Source: Smittium culicis
Taxonomy: Eukaryota; Kickxellomycota; Harpellomycetes; Harpellales; Legeriomycetaceae
Assembly (NCBI GenBank): GCA_001970855.1
Contig: LSSN01002482.1
Span: 1-52,902 of the forward strand
Reading direction: 5' to 3'
DNA length: 52,902 nt
Positions 33,886-44,556 of the stretch are shown here, piece by piece. The position numbers and the translations under genes were made by a program. How positions within the stretch are numbered: the first letter of the stretch is position 1; each line of letters opens with the position of its first letter. Below the pieces are notes generated by a model. It did not search any database. It had not been told where the DNA came from and saw only the letters and a list, made by a program, of their open reading frames with translations.

Positions 33886-36630
33886 TTATTGAAGGGGTTT
33901 GTATATGGAGGCGAAAGTCTTGGTCATTTTATATTCCAAGTCGCTGGACAAAACGCATGATTTCCAGTCAGCGCCGTTTTCGATATTGAGCAGGGAGGAT
34001 AAAACGCGTCTGCCGAACTGAGCGTCGAATTTGTACATGTTATCAAAAGTTGCGAAAATATGATCAAGCGGCTGGTTACTGCTGACGTCGTTTTGATGAA
34101 TAGTTACTTGAACATACCCGCCATTTGGGTTTAACGAGCTTTGGTCCTATACGTACATAGATTAGTAAATATAAAAAAGGAATGGGTGGTTTATTTTTTT
34201 TAAAAAAAAAAAGGGATATCTTACAGGTTCTTGGTTTGACCAATTCAAATTTTCAGGCTTGCCAAAATTGTAGAAGGCGTGCTTGACTTTTGGGACTAAG
34301 TGGAGGGGCAAAGGGACGACTTGGGTAAAAACGTGCATGTTTGAAGTTGGTTTGATTAGGGAAAAGGAGACGGCGGAACAGTTATAGTTGTTGAAGAGAG
34401 AGTTTAACGATACGAGATGGTTATTGATTTCAGTTTTGATTGCATGTAAATTTGATTGGGAGTCGATTTGGGCGTTTGTTGAAGAGACGTGTTCGATCGG
34501 GATGATGAGCACGTGGCCACCACCGGGGATGATGGGATCATTAATATCTGCTGAGGGGGAATCCTGAGGGCTATTGCCGTCGGAGCTGTTTGCAAGTAGA
34601 GAATTTGTGGGGATGAGCATGCCTTTAGCCATTGTAAGGTATGTTTCGTTTCCAATATAAGCGATAAGATTTTTATCGATTTTTGGGTTTGAGAGGCAGA
34701 ACCAGCAATTAGCCTTGACGTCGTATTTAGGCCTTTTTGATGGGTTGTCATTGTTTGAGTTTTTGAGTTCGCAGTCTTGTATATAATGGCCAGGGACATT
34801 ACATATTTTGCAAATGTAACCGTTTGGGGGCATTTTTTTGGTCAAAGTTGGAGGCTGGTTATTATTTAGTTGGTGCGAGTTGTTGTTGTCAAATAGGTAA
34901 GAGTTGATTTCTGAGTTTGAATTATGGTGCCTTTTATTCCCTTGTTGATGAAGATCGAAAGGGCAATTTGTAGTATTTTCAGGCTCCTTAATCTTGGATG
35001 AATTGTCAATAAGCAGCTTTTGAAGCGGCGTGATGTTCATTGCATAAAACCACTGTATAAAAATGGGCAGCAATGGATTAATAATTAAAAAAAAAATTAA
35101 TATAAGGCATCATTAATGAATTAATTTTAAATAGATGACTAATAGATTAATAGAGTTATATCGGCGAAACAAAATTAAAATGGTGCTAGGTAAAAAAAAA
35201 AAAAAAAGAAAAAGGGTGTACTTACGCGAGATTTGTTGGAGCCTTTATAAGCACCGAGACCTATGAAGCGGGTGAAAACAGCGATATTGGATTGGTCAGA
35301 GTTGATACCGACGGAGCGAGAGGTTTGGGAATCGTACCTGAAGGGTTCGCGCTCGAAGAAAACGTTGTTTGAGGAGGCGAAGTGGTACCTCGGTTTAAGC
35401 AAAAGGCAGAGACGAGACAGCGAAGAAGAAGATGGTGCAGTTGGATGCGGGAGGGCGGGTGCTGTGGCAGAGTTAGTTTGAACATTCTCGGGCCATTGGT
35501 AAGAAATTAATATATCTACTTGTTGATGCTCTGGGCTTGTATTTGAGCCAGAATTTTGGTTTCCTGCGGCCTTGATTATATTTTCGATATCAGTATTGTT
35601 GTAGCATGGAAATTTCTGCTAGTAGAAAAAAGATAATTTAGGAAACATAATAAGTAAATGAAGGGAGGTGGAGGTTGAGGGATGGCGAATAAAGTAGGAG
35701 TAACAGGAATCATACATTGTCTGGTGTCGAATCAGAGGAGGTTGTTTCAGATCCGCTCAAGTAGGCAATTTTTACTCCATCAAAAGTCTTGTAAATTCCA
35801 GATTTGCCTATTTAAATATTCCGATGAGGAAAAAAAAAAAAAATGCAAAAGCGAGATTAGGGGATAAAGTAGATAAATAATGATAAGTTATAGGTATGGA
35901 AATTGAGAGTAATAATGATTTGGCATTTGGGTGCGGGGGAGGAAGAGTGAATACCTAGGTAGAACAAGTTTGAGCAAATTTCGCCGCCTGATGACAAATC
36001 GCCGACTTTTTCGGAGACAGAAGAGGGTAAATGTCTGGATCCAGCAATGACAAACGCAGGAATAGGAACTAATTATTCAAACCGGATAAAAAAAAGAGAG
36101 AAAAAAGTAGAATTTTTAGAAATAGAGAAAGTAGTAATTAGTAAGAGGGGAAAAAGAGGAAGAGGGGGTGAATGAGGATGAAGAGGAACGAGAATTTACT
36201 TGAAATCTGGTTTGAAAGGAGGCGGATCAAATCGTCGTTTGAATTTTCGGCACTAGATGAGGGCGAGGGCACCGTATTGGTGGAGGATGGTATGGAATGA
36301 TCATGGGAGGAAGGGCCGAAAAAGTCGCCAGTGATGAGGAGCGAGTCGAAGGGGCCGTTTTTGGAGTTGAATTTGGATATTTTATCAAAGAAGGAGACGT
36401 AATCGCCGTTAACAGAACCAACAACTAAACTTTTTTTTTTTTTATAAAAAGGGGAGTGGAAAATGTAGATTTATGGGTTAAAGAAAATGATTTATATGTT
36501 TCCTATAAAGTGCTGTATGAAGAGTATCTTTTTAAGTGTTTTTTTTTTTTTTGTTGGAATAAGGAATTGTGGTAGTATTTATTAGGCAAATTAAAAAAGA
36601 GAATTGAATGAGTTACATTTTCGAGGCCAT
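33886..36630 (-). CDS. CWF19L1: CWF19L1 / Drn1-type protein (lariat debranching cofactor)
   Basis: In yeast, Drn1 binds the debranching enzyme Dbr1 and late spliceosomes, helping turnover of intron lariats in the nucleus. Exons on the minus strand are 36630-36617, 36429-36200, 36068-35955, 35807-35716, 35615-35226, 35052-34225 and 34146-33886, giving 642 aa. The N-terminal domain is metallophosphatase-like, with KILVVGSVNGD and LLITGDFFG. The CwfJ N-terminal signature follows (SGIYKTFDGVKIAYLSG, then LKPRYHFA, VTRFIGL-like and WFYAMNITPL). A CCHC zinc knuckle comes next (CKICNVPGHYIQDC). The HIT-like CwfJ domain follows (CWFCLSNPKID, VLIIPIEHVSS, then FTQVVPLP). The last exon holds the second CwfJ domain (FGRRVLSSLLNI, ADWKSC). 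Residues between the knuckle and HIT domain are Asn/Ser-rich and lengthen the protein compared with human (538 aa). The fifth exon's acceptor is ambiguous by 3 nt (35615 or 35618). Confidence 0.95.
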
Positions 36631-36912
36631 GGTATATTAGTGTAAGCACTTGGGAGTAACGTGGGGACGAATGGGATTAATTTGATAGGATTAAGAGAAG
36701 GGAGATGGTGGGGTGGGACGGAGGGGGGGAGATGAGAAAGAGGATACCTAATCTGATGAAGAGTTTGAAAGGAAAGGCGAGTAGAGAATATTCGGGAGAA
36801 TTTCGGGTAGTGATAAATGGAGGGAAATGGAAAATTTATTCAAGTAAGAAAAAATGAAATGTAAAAAAAAAAGAGTAAAAAAAAAAAAAAAAGGAGGTAT
36901 AGATCAGCGATA

Positions 36913-38577
36913 TTATTCGTTGAGGGCGATGATAGCCATAAGCGATAGACCAATCAGCATGGCGACAGTTTCGGTGATGGCGGAGAGAGAGAGGTTTGGG
37001 GCAGATTTGGAATCTGCGGAAGGGGATTGAGGGGGAGGATTGATGAGGTCAGGGATGACGCCGACGGTAGCGATGTAGATGAAGCCACCGGCGGTGAAGG
37101 GGATGACGAGATCGCTGAAGCTGACACCGTAGACAGAGGAGGGGAGGAATTCGGAGATGCTGGAGAAAGAGGCGAGGAGGGGGATGGAGGAGGAAGCGGT
37201 GGAGGAGGAGGCGTTGATGAGGGGTTTTGAGAAGACGGGGCCGGAGAGGGTGAATAGATTGTAGAAGTTGATTGAGTTTCCGAGACCGATTTCCTCGATG
37301 AGGACGCCGGTGACAGCACCGAGCATTGCGCCGATGGCGGTGACGAACTGGGAGGAGAGGGCCTGCCACTGGGAGAAGCCGGACTGGATGAGAATGGCAA
37401 AGTCACCTAATTCGTGGGGGATTTCGTGCATGAAGACGGCGAAGAAGGTGGAGAGGCCAGCAGCGGGGGAGATGTAGAAGCTGGAGGAGATTGCGAGTCC
37501 GTCAGTGAAGTTGTGGGTGGCATCGGCGATGAGGTTCATGTAGGCGGAATGCTGGACTTGCTGGGATTTAGGTTTTGATTCAGGTTGTGGTTGAGGATCT
37601 TGGTCTTTGGCGGAGCTTTTAGTTTGGCGTTGGCGCAAGTCGTTGTGGGTTGATGCAGTTGCAGTTGAAGTTGCAGTTGAGGTGGCAGTCGGGTTGCTGT
37701 GGGAGTGAGAGTGGGAGTGGGAGTGACTATGGCCGTGGCTGTGCCCGTGTCCGTGACCATCACCGTCTCCGAAGAGGCGCATAGTTTTGTCGACGGTCAT
37801 GAAGCTGAGCAAACCGACGAAAATAAATATTCCAAGGATGGTGTTTCTTGTATGGGAGTCGTGGGAGTGAGCAGAGCTGGAGAAGATGTGGGGTAAGAGG
37901 TGCAAAAAGACGTCACCGAGCAAGCCGCCAACGGCAAAAGAGACCATGATGCGGAGGAAGTTTGGGGACAAATTTTGGGGGATGATTAGGAGGATTAGGT
38001 TTGGGAAGAGGGAGATGTAGAAAGTGGCTAAAATAGCGGATTTGGCGGGATGGTTAGTTTTGGGGAAGAGCGAGTTTTCGATATAGTCAGAAGCGCGTTT
38101 GAACAGCGAGTTTGAGTGGCTATGACTATGGCCATGGTCATGGCTGTGGCCGTGAGAGTGGTTGTGGGGAGAATTTGCGAAGGATGCGTTTTTGATGATT
38201 GCTAATATTTTGTCAGCGGTTTGTTGAGGGGATTCGGAATCGGAGGTGACTAGTTTCTGGATAGAGTTGTAGATGGCACAAGGGCCATTTTTTGAGGAGT
38301 CAGAGGGTTGACAGTGGAAGTTATCGAGGTTATCGAAGAAGGTCTTGATGGGGTCAGTTTTGGAGAGTTTGGGGTCTTTGAGGAGAGTTTCAATTTTCTT
38401 GTATACCAAGCAGCTTTCCCAGAAGCGCTGGTCTACGGCTTTGACTTCAAGGTGGGAAGGTTTTGAGTGACCGTGGTTTCCGTGAGCTTGAGTGCAGTGG
38501 AAGTTGGAGGCGGTGATAGCAATAGCTACAAGAGAAAACGAGAGTTGAGAGAAAGAGCGGAGAGTTGGTAATCGCAT
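36913..38577 (-). CDS. YKE4: ZIP-family zinc transporter, ZIP7/KE4 type, histidine-rich
   Basis: Moves zinc into the cytosol from the ER/Golgi lumen; ZIP7, Catsup and yeast Yke4 are relatives. A single exon codes 554 aa. The N-terminal signal-like hydrophobic segment covers residues 9-24 and is followed by a lumenal domain (about 45-130). There are two long His-rich stretches, 139-156 (repeated HSH/HGH) and 274-294 (HGHGHSHGHSHS). The metal-site motifs of the LIV-1 subfamily are intact: HNFTDG (355-360) and HEIPHELGD (384-392), where KE4-type proteins also have HE-x-PHE-x-GDFAIL. DVFLHLLPH (222-230) belongs to the pore helices. About seven or eight TM segments can be counted. The gene is intronless, unlike most neighbours, and uses many GC-rich third positions. 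The minus-strand start is the first Met before the hydrophobic segment. Confidence 0.95.
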   Translation of the reverse strand: MRLPTLRSFSQLSFSLVAIAITASNFHCTQAHGNHGHSKPSHLEVKAVDQRFWESCLVYKKIETLLKDPKLSKTDPIKTFFDNLDNFHCQPSDSSKNGPCAIYNSIQKLVTSDSESPQQTADKILAIIKNASFANSPHNHSHGHSHDHGHSHSHSNSLFKRASDYIENSLFPKTNHPAKSAILATFYISLFPNLILLIIPQNLSPNFLRIMVSFAVGGLLGDVFLHLLPHIFSSSAHSHDSHTRNTILGIFIFVGLLSFMTVDKTMRLFGDGDGHGHGHSHGHSHSHSHSHSHSNPTATSTATSTATASTHNDLRQRQTKSSAKDQDPQPQPESKPKSQQVQHSAYMNLIADATHNFTDGLAISSSFYISPAAGLSTFFAVFMHEIPHELGDFAILIQSGFSQWQALSSQFVTAIGAMLGAVTGVLIEEIGLGNSINFYNLFTLSGPVFSKPLINASSSTASSSIPLLASFSSISEFLPSSVYGVSFSDLVIPFTAGGFIYIATVGVIPDLINPPPQSPSADSKSAPNLSLSAITETVAMLIGLSLMAIIALNE

Positions 38578-39335
38578 ATTATATTAATGGGATAGTGAAT
38601 GGGATGGAAATATGAAATAATTGATTGTATATTGATTTGTTTTTCAGGAAACAAAGTATAAGTGTATTTATAATAAATAAATAAAGAAAAGATTATCTCT
38701 TATAGGAAGATTAAATAATATTAGATAAAAGATGATACTTAGAGCAAAAGTAAATGGTATTGAAGTGGAGGATTTGGGATTGAGTATCAGCTTGGCTATA
38801 AAAGTAATAATTTAAAACAAGTCTTTAAGGTTTAAAGTTATGGCTTTAAATATATAGGCTTTAAAATGTTTTAATATAAGCGTTTTATTGCTGAAATAAA
38901 ATAAATAAATATCCATTAAACCAAAAAAGCGATTAATTGTAGCAAATGATCTTTGTCGAAATTACATGCTACAAGTTGTTATTCGCCAAAAAATAAGATT
39001 AAATCATAAAACTAAAATCTAATATCCAATGAGATGAGTTTTAAGAAGTCAAACTAGAGAATAATTTTTGGAAGAAGTGAATTGTAATAGCTGATAGGAT
39101 CTTGAATGATATTCATTGGAGTGGAGAAATAGTTTTGGTTCAGAAATAGCAGCAACAACTTGATATGGATTATTCGCAACTGAGAAATAGTTTTGGTTCA
39201 GAAATAGCAGCACAAACTTGATTTGGATTGTTCGCAACAATACTGAATTTAGAAGGGAGCAGGGGCAAGAGGCATAAAAATAGAGTGAAAAGTGTGCAAG
39301 CTTTTAGAAATGAGTAATTGGTGGCTATCAGGATT
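38578..39335. other. spacer with a 58-bp tandem duplication
   Basis: AT-rich 5' flank of the ZIP gene and 3' flank of the next minus-strand gene. The only structure seen is the 58-bp tandem repeat listed separately. Minus-strand open frames run through the repeat but shift frame between copies, so they do not look like a real gene. Confidence 0.55.
39124..39239. repeat. 58-bp imperfect tandem duplication
   Basis: Two adjacent 58-bp units, 39124-39181 and 39182-39239, both beginning gagaaatagttttggttcag and ending near ttcgcaac. They differ at only a few positions. The period is not a multiple of three, so a reading frame cannot pass through both copies with the same peptide. It lies about 100 bp beyond the stop of the membrane-protein gene at 39336. 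Confidence 0.93.
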
Positions 39336-40321
39336 TCAAGCGCTTTTAGATTTGTACTTTTTGCTGCTGAGATCATTTATCAGGCGCAAACTCTCGTCGA
39401 GCATCGATTGGGCGAGAAGAGTAGCAGAAGAGACGGCTATTGGTGCAGCCAGCCACGCGAAACTAGCTGCAAAGCTGTATACGCAGCCAATGATGAGCGC
39501 GAGAACCAGGCATAGGGCAGGGGAGACGCGTACAGCATTCAGAACCAAGGCGTGTGGTTGGACAGACGCGGCGAGGTGGTTGGCACAGATTGCTGATAGG
39601 CGGTTGACATGCAAATGGAAGGAAGAATTGAGGCGAGCGAGCGAATAGGAGACCAGAAGAAGCGATGCCAGAAGCGTAAGCAGAGAAATGCAGTAGGAAA
39701 GAAACTGCAGCGAAAAATGTTCTGAGGGCTCAAACAAAGCCAGAAAACCATTGCCATTAACATTACCATTGCTGTTACCACTACCAGTATGACTGGAGCC
39801 TAATACTGTCGCACACACAACCGAAACCATCGCTGCAAAGTATCTAACACAGTATTCAATTATGAATTTATAGTACTATATGTATTAGCCAAAGGAATAG
39901 GTGCAATTAATAGCAGCTACTACAAAGTACAAGGGCTATAAACAGTATAGTTACATTAGAAGGAAAACAGAGCATACGATCAACAGAACGCTCTAAATAA
40001 CAAATAAAGTGCAATAAAGGGATATTAAAATCTAGTAGTAAAAGCAGTAAATTCGTAACAAGAGTGAATTACATTAACAAACGAATGGCTTTGCGCGTTG
40101 GATATCTCGATTTCGCTAATCACCTGATCCTGCTCTAAATGTCGAAAAATAAAAACTAAATTTAAGCATAATTGTCTTTCTTTTCGAGTAAAGAATTAAT
40201 GGTGTGTAAAACCTTCTTCGTTAAGGACGTCATACTGATCTTCCAGCGCCGGTTTGCTTTTTCTGCCGCTTGCTGCTGTACCAAGTCTGCTTCGAAGACT
40301 GCCTATACTATCTAAAGCCAT
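39336..40321 (-). CDS. unrecognised membrane protein, 222 aa
   Basis: I do not recognise the family. Exons on the minus strand are 40321-40213, 40134-40083 and 39843-39336, giving 222 aa. The first about 55 residues are polar and acidic (LEDQYDVLNEEEQDQVISEIE) and presumably soluble. Hydrophobic segments follow: YFAAMVSVVCATVLG (about 55-70), FLSYCISLLTLLASLLLVSY (about 100-122), and a longer one around SPALCLVLALIIGCVYSFAA to APIAVS (about 165-195). A Gly/Asn-rich linker (SGNSNGNVNGNG) separates the first two. The C terminus is basic (SKKYKSKSA). The third-exon acceptor was chosen at 39843 because the alternative nearer the Met breaks frame. CCAAT pentamers lie about 180-195 bp upstream. Confidence 0.75.
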
Positions 40322-41265
40322 TTACCACTTTGAAACTCAAATATATTATTATCAGTGCCTATAAAATACAGTTGATTATTCGTATCTTATTTACAAAAAA
40401 GTCCTCATTTATTAATAATTGTCCTTTTAAAAATCAGTTCTATTAATATCTCAGCGCTCTGAAATTTATCTCAAAATATTAACTCTTTACTTAGTTGAAT
40501 TGGCTCTGAAAGCCAATAGACTTAGCAGACAAGTTCATTGTCCAATAGATATTCCTGTCTACTTCTTTTCTTTATAGCTATCAATCTCCATTGGTTTACA
40601 GCTATACAACATAGTTGTTCAGGTAACTAATTGGCCTAAATATTAAATATACAGGTTTATATATTATAGATCACCAATAATGACTTGATATTATATCGTC
40701 CGATCCTTCCATTTGCCTGCTTCAGTTTCTCATGTCTGATATATATTGGCTTATACTATAATTTTCTCCAATCACCATAACTGTTTTTATTTTGATGTAT
40801 CTGAAATCTAAGCAGCGCCAAAAATCTATCCCAACAATATTCCACAAAAAAAAAAAAAAAAAAAATTCTTAATTCGCTTCTTTCAACAATTTTAAAATAA
40901 TCCTATTCGCATCCTAATTTAAGCTCTAACACCTAATTGGCTTGTTATCCCTACTATCGAGACATTATTGGCTGTTCAGTACATATCATTTCTACATATT
41001 TAATTTATTTATCTAATCGCCTTCTTTATTTCCCAATTTAGCTTTGCCTCTGCATTCTTTACTTAATAATTCATAGTCTGAATAATTCCTTATTAACAGA
41101 CTTTTCAGTTACTCTTTATATTCCATTCTCTCCGTCTCAAATATATATCTTTACTGCCTGTCTGCCCCAATCACCCACATCCCCTCCCCATCACCCAACC
41201 ATCCAACCTACCCTTACTTATCTCACACCCCGCTACAACCCTCCCCCTCCCCAAATTTTCTCAAA
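40322..41265. promoter_or_regulatory. divergent promoter region with several CCAAT pentamers and a C/T-rich tract
   Basis: About 0.94 kb between the starts of two divergent genes. CCAAT or its complement occurs at 40499-40503, 40513-40517, 40552-40556, 40936-40940 and 40967-40971. The first two form an inverted pair, ttggct and agccaa with 5 bases between. A pyrimidine-rich tract on the plus strand, about 41150-41260, runs up to the GGA start codon. The CCAAT box is the known site of the fungal Hap2/3/5 complex. Use here is inferred. Confidence 0.4.
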
Positions 41266-44252
41266 ATGAGCTTTAACCTCCAGCGTACCTTCGAAGATCT
41301 CTTAAAGCCCCCCACCCATCTCCAAAAGCTAATTGGTATACCCCTTTATCTTTCTATCCACTTTTAGCTCTTTTTTACCATTCATTCATCTTTTACTTTC
41401 AACTACTTACATATCATACTCTTATTTATATCAATTATCCTCCAACTTCAGATCAAGCTTGCAGTGTCGATAGAACCCGTCCCGACTTATCCCTAAACTT
41501 AGAAATTTGCGATTATGTCAATAGAAAAAAAGCAAACAAGTATTGTCCATCACTCCTCTTCCTCCATATCTCCCCCCTCCTTCATTATACTCACCTATAA
41601 TTTTTATACTATAACTTATAATTTATAGCCCACACGAAGCTGTATTCTCCTTACTACCATACATAAACTCCAGAATCCCTAAACAAGCCCTAATAGCTCT
41701 AAACGTATACTCATTCTTATTCTACTTACGCCCCCCCCCCTCCCTCCTCCATCTCCTCACACATACTCTTTCTTGCATTATTACTATTCTTATTAACATT
41801 CAAAATTTTACCTCTTTTTAGTTACTCGACAATCTAGTTAAAAACTGTGGCCATGCTGTTCACTACCAAATTGCCAGCAAAGATTTTTTAAACCAACTTG
41901 TCAGGCGCTTCCCGGAATTTCAACCTGTAACTAATCCCCTCATTTCTCTTCTCCACCCTCTCTTTTATTTAATCGATATAACTCACTTACCTCCTCCCAC
42001 CCCCCCTTCTTTTATATATAGAGCACTTCAAACCCCGTCCAACAAAAAATCCTTGAAATGCTCCAAGAATGGCGCTTCTCCTTATGTGAAAATTCCCGCT
42101 ACAAAGAAGACTTGACCAAAATTAAAGACATGTGCAACCTACTACAGCGCAAACACTGGAGACTACCCAAACCCTCCTCAAATAATACCGCCGTCATTCT
42201 CGGCCCCCAAAACGTACCCTTTCTCCCCCTACCTCTCCCCCCTCCCCTTACTATCCAACCTTTTTTTTTGCATTTCCTAACCTTACTGTTTTTGCATCTA
42301 GACTATAAGATCTCAATCTGAACTAGAAAACGAAGACTTGGAAGCCATGCAAGCCGTAAACTTTCCTCATAACCTCCCCTCCTCTCTAATAATTCTCCCT
42401 ACCTTCTAATCATATCCCCTCATCATCTTTACCCTATTCTTACCTGATTTTGCATATTCATTTATCTTTTCACCAGAAACTTCAAGAATTACTCAGACGT
42501 GCCACTCCCCACGATTTAAGAGAAGCCAACAAACTTGTCAAAATTATCACTGGATATGTAACTTTTTCTACTCTTCCATTTTCCTCTCTAGCTTTTATTC
42601 GTCCTCTTTCCCCTCTATCTTTTATTCTTCCCCTTTCCCCTCTCCCCTTCCCCCCTCCAACTAACTCTTCCTTTCTTTTCTTTCTTCTCCTTTGCTTGTC
42701 TGTAGGAACGGTCTTCAAACAAGTATGACTACGATAAACAATTCTCTGACGAATTGGATGCCCTTGAAACTAAAGTTGAACTTTTAAAAGAAATGATCTC
42801 TGTTCTAGAAGTCGGCGAATACTTGGACGAAACTGGAATGGTATTCCTTCTTTTTTTTTCCTTTTCATGTTATACCCCTATTACTGTTTATTTCTTCCTT
42901 ACACGCAACCTTTATCTCATTTATAAACCCCTTCCCTCCATTTTAAATTTATTTAGAGCCTATTATCCGCTTGTATCTCTAACGTAAACAAAATTAGACA
43001 ACTAACTGCTAATTATAAAGATGCTCTTGAAACCCTCGAAGTCGATGGCACCCAAGAAGACTCTGAAGAATATTGCAAGTTACCCTCTACTACTATCTCA
43101 TCCCACCCTCCTCAACCTTATTTTTTTTACTCTTACTTAAATTGCTTAGCAATTTTATATTACCCATCAAAATATCTTTAACTCACATCACAAAATATTT
43201 ACTATTCAATTGCACGTATATTATCTAACTTTAAAACTTACTTTTTATTATCTAGACTTATACAATAGACTCCATAATCTTCACTCCTCGCTAATAGAAG
43301 TCATCCAAGCAAACAATGACTTGGAAAACGGTATCAAGCCTGTATTCAAAGAGTAAACCACTTATTCGCTCAATAAATTTAATTGCTTCTCCATTTCCTT
43401 AATTTACTTTTCTATCCATACTTTGAATATATATTAATCTTATACTTCTATATTAATTTTTGACCTTTATATTTCACAGATCCGACGACAGTGACCAATT
43501 CCTTATCCAACTTGGCGATAATGATGATGACCTCAATAGCAACCAAAATGGAAATGCTGATCTTATTTCCTCACCATCTAACCAAAACGAAAAAAGTAAT
43601 CTTCATTTTTTTATATTACACCATATCTATAGACCATAATATCTTATTCTAACATTTCTTTTTTCATTTTTAGAAAATCCATTAAATGATCTTTTGGGTC
43701 TTGACTTCAATGTAAGCTTTTTTCTTTGTTTTAAAATCATGTTTAACTTTTAGCTCACTGAATTTATTTACTCGCAAGATTCAATAAAAATAACTTTTTT
43801 TTCTATCTTTTGATCGTTCCACGTAGACTAATCCTGTGGTATCTACAATAAATAAGGCTAACAGCCAACCATTCAACCTCCAGCCTACTAACGCTCCAAT
43901 GTGGAACCAATCTGGCAGCCTTCAAAACTTATCTGGAATGACATCCACCCCAACTCCATCTCAAACACAACAAATGCCATCAACATCAACATCAACATCA
44001 GCGTTCAACCATCCAGCACCAACACCTGCAACCAGCGTGTACGCCCCAAAAGCTCAAAAAGCACCCGCAAAACCAAAGGACTTGTTTGATTTTAGCGACA
44101 TGATGAACACCAGCGTATTATCTGCAAAATCTGCGCCATCCAGCCAACCTAAACAACCCTCTACCAACCTACAAGCCACCAACCAAACACATCAAAGCGC
44201 AAACTCTCTAAATACCAGCAACCAAGATACCGATAGTTTAATTGATTTGTAA
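41266..44252 (+). CDS. GGA: GGA-type VHS-GAT clathrin adaptor without a visible ear domain
   Basis: Golgi/endosome adaptor that binds cargo tails and ubiquitin, is recruited by Arf1-GTP and links to clathrin. Exons are 41266-41335, 41452-41539, 41629-41704, 41822-41926, 42022-42213, 42302-42355, 42477-42557, 42706-42840, 42957-43078, 43269-43352, 43480-43595, 43674-43711 and 43827-44252, giving 528 aa. The VHS domain (about 5-145) has RPDLSLNLEICDYVNRKKAN, HEAVFSLLPYINSR, LLDNLVKNCGHAVHYQIASK and FLNQLVRRFP. The GAT domain (about 190-330) has ELLRRATPHDLREANKLVKI. The hinge is Asn/Gln/Ser/Pro-rich with LNDLLGLDF and a C-terminal LIDL clathrin box as the last four residues. No gamma-adaptin ear follows. 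The ninth intron can be read as GT..AG (used here) or as GC..AG with exons ending at 43074 and starting at 43256, which gives 531 aa. Confidence 0.93.
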
Positions 44253-44556
44253 TTGATATAAAACAAACATTCGCCCAAACAAACTAAAAAACAATTTTAT
44301 AACCCCCCATATCCCTCTTTTTTCACTTTATTATTGGGGGAATTTTTCTTTTTAAATATAATAATATTCACATTAAAAAAAGATTGATTAACAGTTACTA
44401 TTTAATTCTATTAAAAATTAATGCAAACGGGAGACCCTATCTAAAAATCACGAAAAATAAGCATAACAGTACATATTTTGTTAACTTGAGTACAGAAAAA
44501 AAAAAAAATAATATAAAAAAAGGTGTATGAAAAAATAATTTTTCATGGCTTGATGT
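44253..44556. other. convergent 3' region
   Basis: About 300 bp between the stops of the GGA gene and the DUF1746-like gene. AT-rich, with no coding capacity for a missing ear domain in any frame that I could see. Confidence 0.6.

Noticed and set aside
36954..37896. Several open frames on both strands inside the ZIP gene
   Set aside because: They are shadows in other frames of a GC-rich coding sequence with few AT-type stops. Only the 554-aa frame has family motifs.
39049..39376. A minus-strand gene through the 58-bp repeats (peptide with VANNP and AAISEPKLF)
   Set aside because: The repeat period is not a multiple of three, so the two copies are read in different frames and the frame closes soon after. 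No family resemblance.
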